DNA from: Mucilaginibacter sp. 14171R-50
GTDB taxonomy: Bacteria > Bacteroidota > Bacteroidia > Sphingobacteriales > Sphingobacteriaceae
DNA: 64,000 bases
Direction: 5' to 3'
NCBI RefSeq assembly: GCF_010093045.1
Contig: NZ_CP048115.1
Span: 1,116,001-1,180,000, forward strand
Below the pieces are notes generated by a model. The model did not search any database and was not told the DNA's origin. It saw only the letters and a program-made list of their open reading frames with translations. The position numbers and the translations under genes were made by a program. Below are positions 1 to 6,348 of the stretch, one piece after another. Each line of letters begins with the position of its first letter. The first letter of the stretch is position 1.

Positions 1-1
1 C

Positions 2-760
2 CTTATCGCCCTGGCGGCATTAGGTGTAGATGAAGCGTATATTGTATCGTTAAAGAAAAATGGCTTTCCGCATGCATCGGCTAACGACCTGATAACCGGA
101 AAGGCAATGGGGATCAACGGCGCGTTCATCAGCGAGATACGCAAGGCCGGTTACCCTAACGTAAGTTTTGATAAACTGGTAAGCTTTAAAGCGCAGGGCA
201 TAAACGGGCAATATATTTCTAAATTTAAAAACTTAAAAGCGGCAGCCGGTAAAGGAAAAACAGCCGCCAGAGCCAAAAACAGTGTAAGTGCCGATGATAT
301 GATAGCCTACAAGGCCTTAAATGTTGATGAAGCATTTGTAAATGGCTTTAAAAAGGCTGGTTATGCCAACATAAGCACAGGCGACCTGATAGCCATGAAA
401 TCGCTTGGCGTTACGCCGGAGTTTATCAAGAGCTTTAAAGATGCGGGTTATCCTAACATATCGCAAAGTGATGCAATAGCTATGAAATCGCTCGGCATAA
501 CCCCCGAATACCTTAACGGCTTTAAAAACGCCGGCTTTACAAACATAAACCCCGATAAGGCCGCCGGGTTAAAATCGCTTGGTGTTACGCCCGAGTTTAT
601 TAAGAGTTTCAAAAGCGCGGGTTTTGATAATGTTTCGTTAGATAACGCTACCGCACTTAAAGCACTGGGTATTACCCCCGAGTATATAAACGAAATGCGC
701 GAAAAGGGCTTCAAATCAGACGATATCAATAAATATATTACTTTAAAGAGCGCTTTTTAA
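2..760 (+). CDS. 29-residue repeat protein, C-terminal part (5' end outside window)
   Basis: The reading frame is open from the first bases, so the start lies upstream and the visible 252 residues are a C-terminal part. Almost all of it is about eight tandem copies of a 29-residue unit (87 bp), best seen in the last four copies, with the core LGVTPEFIKSFKDAGYPNIS and variants. The third copy carries a lysine/alanine-rich insertion. Each unit looks like two short helices. In Bacteroidota such repeats often follow a membrane-embedded M56 (BlaR1-like) peptidase domain, but that part, if present, is outside the window, so function is open. A terminator follows 20 bp after the stop. Confidence 0.8.
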   Translation, partial: LIALAALGVDEAYIVSLKKNGFPHASANDLITGKAMGINGAFISEIRKAGYPNVSFDKLVSFKAQGINGQYISKFKNLKAAAGKGKTAARAKNSVSADDMIAYKALNVDEAFVNGFKKAGYANISTGDLIAMKSLGVTPEFIKSFKDAGYPNISQSDAIAMKSLGITPEYLNGFKNAGFTNINPDKAAGLKSLGVTPEFIKSFKSAGFDNVSLDNATALKALGITPEYINEMREKGFKSDDINKYITLKSAF

Positions 761-780
761 ACTGAAGGCAATTTATAAGG

Positions 781-813
781 AAGCCGGGTCGCGTTAAGCG
801 GTCCGGCTTTTTA
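781..813 (+). terminator. Intrinsic terminator of the repeat-protein gene
   Basis: AAGCCGG and CCGGCTT form a stem with an inner CGC/GCG pairing, followed by a T run. It begins 20 bp after the stop codon at 760. Confidence 0.75.
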
Positions 814-839
814 CTGAAATATTATTGGCGTTACATCAT

Positions 840-869
840 AAAAAAGGCCCCGAACGGAGCCATTTTTTA
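840..869 (-). terminator. Intrinsic terminator of the nif3/zinc-ribbon operon
   Basis: Read on the minus strand, GGCTCC pairs with GGGGCC (one wobble pair) around a GTTC loop and is followed by TTTTTT. It lies 20 bp downstream of the stop codon at 890. Confidence 0.75.
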
Positions 870-889
870 TAAGTTTTGAACGCTTGTTG

Positions 890-1633
890 TTAAGCTTTTT
901 CTTCTTCCAAAGCCATTAATTCATCAACCAGGATACGTCCGCAATGCTCGCAAACGATGATCTTTTTACGCTGGCGGATATCAGACTGGCGTTGAGGCGG
1001 GATCTGGTTAAAACAGCCAGAGCACGAATCGCGCTGGATGGTAACTACTGCAAGGCCGTTCTTAGCGTTTTTGCGCAAACGGTTGTAAGCGATCAGCAGG
1101 CGCTCGTCAATGTTTCCGGTGGCCTTTTCTGCCTGGGCGGTTAATTCCGTTTCGTCTTTTTCGGTTTCGGCGGTAATGGTGCCTAACTCATCTTTTTTGG
1201 CGTCAAGGTCGGCGCGGCGGGCCTCAAGGTCGGCAAGGGCCTTCTCGTAAATAGCGGTTTTTGAGGTGATCTCGAAACCGTACTCACGAATCTTTTTTTC
1301 GCTTACTTGTATATCCAGGCCTTGTATCTCAATCTCTTTCGAGATGGCGTCGTATTCGCGGTTATTCTTAACCTCGTTAAGCTGTGTTTCGTATTTTTTT
1401 ATGTTCGACTGAGCGTCCTTTATCAGGTTCTTGCGGGTTACAATTTCGTCCTCAAGATCGTCAAGCTCATTTTTTATCTTTTGTATACGGGTTTCAAGGC
1501 CGGCAACATCATCCTCCAGATCTGCAACTTCCATAGGCAATTCACCTCTTACCTGGCGTATCTTGTCAATTTTGGTGTGGATGGTTTGCAGGTCGTATAA
1601 AGCTTTAAGCTTCTGTTCTATGGTTTGTTCCAT
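890..1633 (-). CDS. C4-type zinc-ribbon coiled-coil protein (HP0958/CT398-like)
   Basis: 247 residues. Residues about 10-175 are strongly heptad-like and charged, a long antiparallel coiled coil. The C-terminus carries a zinc ribbon with C204-x2-C207 and C228-x2-C231. This is the architecture of the zf-RING_7 family (HP0958, CT398), proposed to act as nucleic-acid- or protein-binding adaptors; the role in Bacteroidota is not established. The start codon shares one base with the stop of the upstream nif3-like gene (TAATG), so translation is probably coupled, and this gene pair is commonly conserved. Family assignment is firm, function is not. Confidence 0.88.
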   Translation of the reverse strand: MEQTIEQKLKALYDLQTIHTKIDKIRQVRGELPMEVADLEDDVAGLETRIQKIKNELDDLEDEIVTRKNLIKDAQSNIKKYETQLNEVKNNREYDAISKEIEIQGLDIQVSEKKIREYGFEITSKTAIYEKALADLEARRADLDAKKDELGTITAETEKDETELTAQAEKATGNIDERLLIAYNRLRKNAKNGLAVVTIQRDSCSGCFNQIPPQRQSDIRQRKKIIVCEHCGRILVDELMALEEEKA

Positions 1634-2730
1634 TAAATAAAATATTTGACGGGGTTTGTATTCACTTTTGTTAAACGGATGGCAAAGTTAACAAATTTTT
1701 TCTGAATAATTTCGCACAATAATTGCTGCGTAAATTGCTCACTTTCAAAATGTCCGATGTCGGCAATGAGTATTTTTCCCTCGGCATCAAAAAACTCGTG
1801 GTATTTATAATCGGCCGTTACAAAAACATCGGCCCCGGCCGCTATGGCATGCTTCAATAAAAAGCCGCCCGAACCACCACAAACCGCCACTTTTTTAACT
1901 TGTTTACCGGTAAAGGCCGTATGCCGTATCACAGCGCAATCCATCGCCGCTTTTACCTCGGCTAAAAATTCGGCCTCGTCCATTGCTGCATCCAGTTCGC
2001 CTATCATACCGCTGCCAATTTCCTGGTGCTGGTTGGTAAGGTTATACAGGTCGTAGGCCACCTCCTCGTAAGGGTGCGCCAATACAAGCGCCATAATAAT
2101 TTTGCTTTCCAGGTTTGCGGGATAAACAGTCTCAATCCGCATCTCGTCCTCGTGGTGGCGTATGCCCGGTTCGCCAACGTATGGATCGCTGTTTTCACCG
2201 CCTTTAAAGGTGCCGGTGCCTTCGGCGTTAAAGCTGCACTCGCTGTAATTGCCAATGTGGCCCGCTCCTGCATGGAACAAGGCTTTGCGCACCTGCTCTG
2301 CCTGCGCAACAGGCACATAGGTAACCAGCTTTTTAAGCAGGTTGTGCCTGGGCGCTAAAATACGGGTGTTGGTTACCCCGAGGGTGTCGCATATGCGGGC
2401 GTTAACCCCTGCCATCACATTATCCAGGTTGGTGTGGATGGCATACAGGGCTATGTTATTGCGAATGGCTTTTTCTACCACCCGCTCTACGTATGTGTTG
2501 CCGTTGAATTTTTTTAGCCCTTTAAAAACAATAGGGTGATGCGATATAATTACCTGGCAGCCCGTGGTAACGGCCTCATCAACCACGGCTTCGGTGCAAT
2601 CCAGGGATATCAGGGCCTGGGTTACCTCTGTATCAGGGCGGCCAACAATCAGGCCGCTGTTATCATAGTCCTCCTGGTAAGCCAGCGGGGCAAGGGTTTC
2701 CAGGTAAGCGGTTAGCTGTGCTAATTTCAT
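1633..2730 (-). CDS. Nif3-like dinuclear metal-centre protein (YqfO/YbgI family)
   Basis: 365 residues, the long form of the family that carries an inserted CutA-like middle domain (about residues 130-235), as in Bacillus YqfO. Metal ligands typical of the family are visible: H64-H65 in ISHHPIVFKG, H99 and D103 in YAIHTNLDNV, and H327/E331 in IGHFESEQF. Members form hexameric toroids with two metal ions per subunit; the YbgI/YqfO group has been linked to GTP cyclohydrolase I-type activity, but annotation by name is unreliable. It is first gene of a two-gene operon with the zinc-ribbon gene, overlapping it by one base. Confidence 0.9.
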   Translation of the reverse strand: MKLAQLTAYLETLAPLAYQEDYDNSGLIVGRPDTEVTQALISLDCTEAVVDEAVTTGCQVIISHHPIVFKGLKKFNGNTYVERVVEKAIRNNIALYAIHTNLDNVMAGVNARICDTLGVTNTRILAPRHNLLKKLVTYVPVAQAEQVRKALFHAGAGHIGNYSECSFNAEGTGTFKGGENSDPYVGEPGIRHHEDEMRIETVYPANLESKIIMALVLAHPYEEVAYDLYNLTNQHQEIGSGMIGELDAAMDEAEFLAEVKAAMDCAVIRHTAFTGKQVKKVAVCGGSGGFLLKHAIAAGADVFVTADYKYHEFFDAEGKILIADIGHFESEQFTQQLLCEIIQKKFVNFAIRLTKVNTNPVKYFI

Positions 2731-2804
2731 AATTTTACTAAGGTAGTAAGGGAGGTTGAGGTTTGGAAGGAATTTTTAAAGCCTTGTTATCGCTTTGCTA
2801 TTTA

Positions 2805-2949
2805 CTCACCCCGACTACGCTACGCTGGTCGACCCTCTCTGCTGCGCAAAGAGGGTGAAAAAGAAAGAGAAAAGAAAAAAACGGAGCTCACCCTCTTTCC
2901 GCCGCAGGCGAAGAGAGAGAGGGTGGCGCGCGTAGCGTCGCGGGGTGAG
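2805..2949. repeat. Intergenic palindromic repeat, copy 1 of a tandem pair
   Basis: About 145 bp bounded by inverted ends CTCACCCCG and CGGGGTGAG. Inside lie the inverted segments CCTCTCTGCTGCGCAAAGAGG and its counterpart CCTCTTTCCGCCGCAGGCG around an A/G-rich centre. It is non-coding by appearance although it is open in one frame. Copy 2 follows after 21 bp. Confidence 0.8.
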
Positions 2950-2970
2950 TAAGTAAGCCGTCGGAGCTGA

Positions 2971-3106
2971 CTCACCCCGGCATCCGCTTTGCTTGCCGAC
3001 CCTCTCTGCTGCGCAAAGAGGGTGGAAAAAGAAAAGAAAAAGGAGCTCACCCTCTTTCCGCCGCAGGCGAAGAGAGAGGGTCGCGCGCGTAGCGTCGCGG
3101 GGTGAG
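2971..3106. repeat. Intergenic palindromic repeat, copy 2 of a tandem pair
   Basis: About 136 bp with the same CTCACCCCG/CGGGGTGAG ends and nearly the same interior as the copy at 2805-2949; it differs mainly in the length of the A/G-rich centre. The whole 2731-3141 gap between the nif3-like and nitrilase genes is occupied by this pair. Confidence 0.8.
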
Positions 3107-3141
3107 TAGATAGCCGCAAGGTTAAGTTAAACTAAGCCCGG

Positions 3142-4095
3142 CTAATCCTTAGCGTTTAGCCAAACTACTTTTTGCTCAGATTGATGCGGACTTGCAATTA
3201 CTTCTCCGTACAGATCGGGCCTGCGGGCCTTTATATACCTGTAACCACCGGCATCGGTAAGCTTATCCGGCGTGGCGGTAGCTATGGCAATATCATCGTC
3301 AAAGGTGCGGCACTCGGCAACTATATCCCCGAAAGGGTCTAATATCATCGAGCAGCCATTTTTAAGCTGGTCGTCGTCCATTCCTATCGGGTTGGCAAAC
3401 ACCGCGTAAACAGCGTTGTCGTAAGCGCGCGCGGGCAGCCATTTCATTAACCAGGCACGGCCCTTCAGCCCGTCAAACTCCTGTCGCAAGCTTGTTGGGT
3501 CGGCATCGCGATTATGCCACAGTGCCGGATCTACAAAGCCGGCGCCCGGCCTGGTAGATGGCGTACACATGGTTACATGCGGCATAAAAATAATATCTGC
3601 GCCAAGCAGCTTAACGGCCCTCACGTTTTCGATAATGTTGTTATCGTAACATATCAGTATGCTGCATTTCCAGCCGTTTATATCAAATATCACATATTCG
3701 CTTCCCGGCGTAAGGTGCGGGTTTATAAACGGGTGTAATTTGTGATATTTTGCAACGAGCCCGTTCTTATCTACGCAGACCTGCGTTTTGTAAAGGTTAC
3801 CTTCGGCGTCTTTTTCAAATAAGCCTGCCAGTATTACAATATCCAGTTTTGCTGCTATTTGTATCAGCTTTTGTGTGCTTGGGCCATCCGGTACAAGCTC
3901 GGCCACCTCAAGCATCTGCTGTTTATCAAGGCCGCGGGCAAATGTGTAGCCGGTAACAGAGCATTCATGAAAGCAAACGACATGTGCGCCCTGCGCAGCC
4001 GCTTTTGAAGCCAACTGTTCTATTACACCAAGGTTGTACGCTTTATCACCGCTTTTATTTTCGAATTGGGCGGTGGCTATCTTCAGGTTTTCCAT
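3142..4095 (-). CDS. Carbon-nitrogen hydrolase (nitrilase superfamily)
   Basis: 317 residues from the chosen ATG at 4095; an in-frame ATG 51 bp further upstream would add a non-family leader, and the family fold begins directly at MENLKIATAQF. The catalytic triad is visible: E44 (CFHECSVTGY), K119 (YHKLHPF) and C149 (SILICYDN). The superfamily cleaves non-peptide C-N bonds in amides, carbamoyl compounds or nitriles. No signal peptide, so probably cytoplasmic. The closest subgroup I can think of is the aliphatic amidase/N-carbamoyl-amino-acid amidohydrolase type, but substrate cannot be told from sequence. It stands alone between a repeat cluster and the TM2 gene. Confidence 0.88.
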   Translation of the reverse strand: MENLKIATAQFENKSGDKAYNLGVIEQLASKAAAQGAHVVCFHECSVTGYTFARGLDKQQMLEVAELVPDGPSTQKLIQIAAKLDIVILAGLFEKDAEGNLYKTQVCVDKNGLVAKYHKLHPFINPHLTPGSEYVIFDINGWKCSILICYDNNIIENVRAVKLLGADIIFMPHVTMCTPSTRPGAGFVDPALWHNRDADPTSLRQEFDGLKGRAWLMKWLPARAYDNAVYAVFANPIGMDDDQLKNGCSMILDPFGDIVAECRTFDDDIAIATATPDKLTDAGGYRYIKARRPDLYGEVIASPHQSEQKVVWLNAKD

Positions 4096-4164
4096 TTCAA
4101 TTATCAGGCATAAATATAACGCATATATAGGTAATTGATTGGGCATGGGCCGGAAATAAAAGGC

Positions 4165-4245
4165 ACAAAAAAATCAAAACGTGCAGGTAATATTTTCTTT
4201 GGCGCCGGTTACTATTAACCTTCCAACTCTTACCCCGTTTTGATT
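4165..4245 (-). terminator. Terminator with long apical structure, downstream of the TM2 gene
   Basis: On the minus strand AATCAAAACG (4245-4236) pairs perfectly with CGTTTTGATT (4181-4172), followed by a run of seven T. The 54-nt interior contains a smaller hairpin, GGTTA/TAACC. The T run suits termination of a transcript coming from the TM2 gene and the small ORF. Confidence 0.55.
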
Positions 4246-4264
4246 CTTTGTGGTTACAGTGGCC

Positions 4265-4390
4265 TTAGGCCCTAACGTACTGTAGCTTACGTGCTTTAAC
4301 AAGCTTAAGGTCGGTTAATAAAATGTTCATCAGCTCTTTATCAAAGCGCGATACTAATTTATTTACAACTGAGTTTTTTTGAGTTTTCAT
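4265..4390 (-). CDS. Possible small basic protein of 41 residues
   Basis: An ATG-to-TAA frame encoding a short basic, helical-looking peptide that starts MKTQKNSVVNKL and ends LVKARKLQYVRA. It begins 31 bp after the TM2 gene on the same strand and stops 20 bp before a terminator-like hairpin, so it would be a second gene of that transcript. I do not recognise the family, it has no visible ribosome-binding site, and it could be chance. Conservation with biased third positions would decide. Confidence 0.35.
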   Translation of the reverse strand: MKTQKNSVVNKLVSRFDKELMNILLTDLKLVKARKLQYVRA

Positions 4391-4420
4391 TGTGATATAT
4401 ATAAAGCGGTTAATACTTAA

Positions 4421-4780
4421 TTACAAGCCCATTTTAGCAATGTTGAAGCTTTCGTAGGCCATTTTTTGGTTATGCTCATTAGCTATCGACTGGTGATTTA
4501 TCAGGTCGACAATAGTGCCGATAAGGCAAAAGCCGCCGGTGAATAAATAAAGCAGGCCCATTACGGTTTGGCCAACCATAAAGCGCTGTACGCCGGCAAC
4601 CAAAACAAATCCTATCAGGGTATATAGCAAGATATCCTGCGGGCTTTTTCTTTTACTGGAATATATCATGTAAAAGCTTTGTTTTTGCGAATCGGTAAGG
4701 CTGCTTGTTGCCTGGTGCAATACTGCCAATTCCTCTGTTGTAATGCCTGGCAGCGACATATAAGGATTGTAAGTGTTCAT
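4421..4780 (-). CDS. TM2-domain membrane protein
   Basis: 119 residues. A polar N-terminus of about 45 residues precedes two hydrophobic segments (about 50-66 and 73-95) separated by the short turn RFMVGQ, with a polar end to the second helix (VDLIN). This is the TM2 domain pattern: small, inner-membrane, two helices, function unknown in bacteria. A TAnnTTTA box lies about 30 bp upstream on the minus strand. The upstream 730 bp has no convincing gene; downstream lie a possible 41-residue ORF and a terminator. Confidence 0.85.
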   Translation of the reverse strand: MNTYNPYMSLPGITTEELAVLHQATSSLTDSQKQSFYMIYSSKRKSPQDILLYTLIGFVLVAGVQRFMVGQTVMGLLYLFTGGFCLIGTIVDLINHQSIANEHNQKMAYESFNIAKMGL

Positions 4781-5244
4781 GTTTTTTAGTTTTATATTGT
4801 GATTGATGATGTAAAACTAATATCGGGATAAAAATTCACCTACAACTAATAGGCGGCCTGTAATAAACCATCGGTAAGCGTGGTTATTTATTCGGCGAAA
4901 AAGGGGAGTATTTTTTACCGACGAGGGCGGAAAACAGTCTCACGACATATAGCAGCAGCAAAAAGAATAGCAGTCGCAAAAGGAATAGTAGCGGTAACTA
5001 TATAGTGATCATCATAACGAACAGCTACAAGAAGATGAAGAAAGAAAAGAAGACGTACAGACTTATCTAGATAAGTAAACGAAGATTAAATACAAGAGTT
5101 AGTTGCAGGAGTAAATAAATAGTTCTTATATTTGTATTGTACAATACAACAGACGTACTAACAATAGCTGTAATAAAAGTAGTTGCAATAACAACAGCAT
5201 TTAATGCTACATAACAAAGCGCAAAGAAACAGACAGGAAAAGTC
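4781..5244. other. Unexplained gene-poor region with purine-rich strand and perfect palindromes
   Basis: No credible gene. On the plus strand about 4930-5110 is unusually rich in A and G with short near-repeats (about 4955-4970 and 4973-4988). Three perfect palindromes occur: ACTATATAGT (4997-5006), ACTTATCTAGATAAGT (5061-5076) and TTGTATTGTACAATACAA (5132-5149). The 69-residue frame on the minus strand here begins inside a terminator hairpin and looks like chance. Confidence 0.6.
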
Positions 5245-5366
5245 AAAAAAAAACCGTTGATAATGTCACTTATCAACGGCTAATTAAAGAAGGTGGATAT
5301 AACAGGAACAACATCTGTTATGTTTACATCAACTCTCTCGTTGAGAACGCATTCCTTAGTCCATCA
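5245..5366 (-). ncRNA. Candidate small RNA, about 120 nt
   Basis: Read on the minus strand, a -7 box TACCTTTG (5377-5370) predicts a start near 5366. About 85 nt later a perfect 10-bp stem, CCGTTGATAA/TTATCAACGG, is followed by nine T (5253-5245), a classical intrinsic terminator. Between them are two more hairpins: TCAAC/GTTGA (around 5329-5344) and ATAACAG/CTGTTAT (5299-5321). There is no open frame of any length. The preceding gene on this strand has its own terminator at 5414-5381, so this is an independent unit. It does not look like 4.5S RNA, tmRNA or RNase P RNA; I do not recognise the family. Confidence 0.6.
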
Positions 5367-5369
5367 ACA

Positions 5370-5401
5370 CAAAGGTAATGAAAAAACCCGAAGTAGTTAA
5401 A
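5370..5401 (-). promoter_or_regulatory. Promoter of the candidate small RNA
   Basis: TTTA (5401-5398), a 20-bp spacer and TACCTTTG (5377-5370) on the minus strand match the Bacteroidota pattern TTTG-N19/20-TAnnTTTG with one change in the -33 box. Confidence 0.55.
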
Positions 5402-5414
5402 CTTCGGGTTTTTT
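5381..5414 (-). terminator. Bidirectional-looking terminator after the DUF2752 gene
   Basis: Perfect stem CCCGAAGT/ACTTCGGG with a 6-nt loop, flanked by six A on one side and six T on the other, so it can act in either direction. It lies about 100 bp downstream of the DUF2752 stop on the minus strand. Confidence 0.8.
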
Positions 5415-5512
5415 GTTGATAAATAGCAAATATTTACATTACTACGCAACATAAGATTATTTATCAAGCTGTGTGCGATTCTATATATATATATTGCAAT
5501 AATATGGGCTAA

Positions 5513-5803
5513 TTAAAAATAATATTTACGCTTAAAAGCAAGTGTGTAAATGCGGTATAGCAGCACAGCAAACACCGGTATACCCAGCCAGTGCGCATGA
5601 AAAGAGTTTATTATATCGCCCCGGAAAAGATAGGATATGGCATGGCCTAACCCGCAGCCCGGGCACCATGTTAGCCCCAGGGCCTTTAACGGGCATAAAC
5701 TAAAATGGCTTTGGCCGGCCGGGTTGGTAAACGCCAGGCAGGCTAAAGCCACAATCCAAAAGGTTAATTCAAAGTACCGGTTAAATATCTTCCTAATCGA
5801 CAC
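5513..5803 (-). CDS. DUF2752 membrane protein
   Basis: 96 residues with two hydrophobic segments (about 12-27 and 70-90) and the conserved central cysteine motif C37-P-L-K with C47-P-G-C50-G-L-G, the signature of DUF2752. These small membrane proteins are widespread in Bacteroidota and have no assigned function; the cysteine cluster suggests metal or redox chemistry, which is inference. The 5' end overlaps the upstream DUF4199-like gene by 11 bp, so the two are cotranscribed. Confidence 0.85.
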   Translation of the reverse strand: MSIRKIFNRYFELTFWIVALACLAFTNPAGQSHFSLCPLKALGLTWCPGCGLGHAISYLFRGDIINSFHAHWLGIPVFAVLLYRIYTLAFKRKYYF

Positions 5804-6209
5804 GGTTTGATTTGGTGGTTAGCAATAAAGATACTGCAAAAGCCTCTATTACACCAACAAGCAATGCGCCGAATATGCGGCCGCTAAAACTCTGGAAGGT
5901 GGTATCGGTGCTTTGTTCGCCGCCCCAGTTTATGAATATAATGCCGGCAAAAACGGCCAGGACGCCGCCAACCAAAAGTATTTTAAAGCTTTGTATCAGG
6001 GCTTCTAAAAAGCCCATGCTGCCCTTAAGTTCGCCATCCCGAAAGTTCCTGACGCCAAAGTAAAGGCCTATCAGCGGGATGATTATCGAAACATATTCAA
6101 TAGGAGATGCCTGGCTGTCGGTTAAGTTATACCCGCTGGAACGCATAATAAATAGCCAAATCAGGCTTAAAACACCTATCACAATTCCGAATATTACTGA
6201 GTTCTTCAT
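5793..6209 (-). CDS. DUF4199-like membrane protein
   Basis: 138 residues with four predicted membrane helices (near 4-20, 40-54, 75-93 and 110-129) and the family-like pattern of a GVRNFRDGELKG loop after the second helix. DUF4199 proteins are inner-membrane proteins of unknown function found mainly in Bacteroidota. First gene of a two-gene unit with DUF2752; the stop lies inside the next gene. Confidence 0.75.
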   Translation of the reverse strand: MKNSVIFGIVIGVLSLIWLFIMRSSGYNLTDSQASPIEYVSIIIPLIGLYFGVRNFRDGELKGSMGFLEALIQSFKILLVGGVLAVFAGIIFINWGGEQSTDTTFQSFSGRIFGALLVGVIEAFAVSLLLTTKSNRVD

Positions 6210-6348
6210 ATCGTATAAAGGTTGGTAAACTATAGTGTAGTTGAAATATCATTTAAAAGTAAACATAAGCTTAAATTGTTTGCTATTATTTTATGTTAAA
6301 TATTAAAGGCCTTCAAAAAAGGGGCTTTTTACCTATATTCGCAACGTT

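Noticed and set aside
2805..3106. CRISPR-like pair of repeats
   Set aside because: Units are about 140 bp, internally palindromic, only two, with no spacer structure and no cas genes.
2820..3119. 99-codon minus-strand ORF across the tandem repeat
   Set aside because: It simply reads through both copies of the palindromic repeat, giving a duplicated low-complexity peptide.
4930..5250. RNase P RNA, tmRNA or 4.5S RNA
   Set aside because: None of the conserved landmarks (tmRNA ends with CCA, GGAAG-type tetraloop region of 4.5S, GAGGAAAGTCC of RNase P) are present.
5067..5276. 69-codon minus-strand ORF starting MISDIINGFF
   Set aside because: Its first codons are the arm of an intrinsic terminator, and the sequence is T-rich (hydrophobic by composition). 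More likely non-coding.
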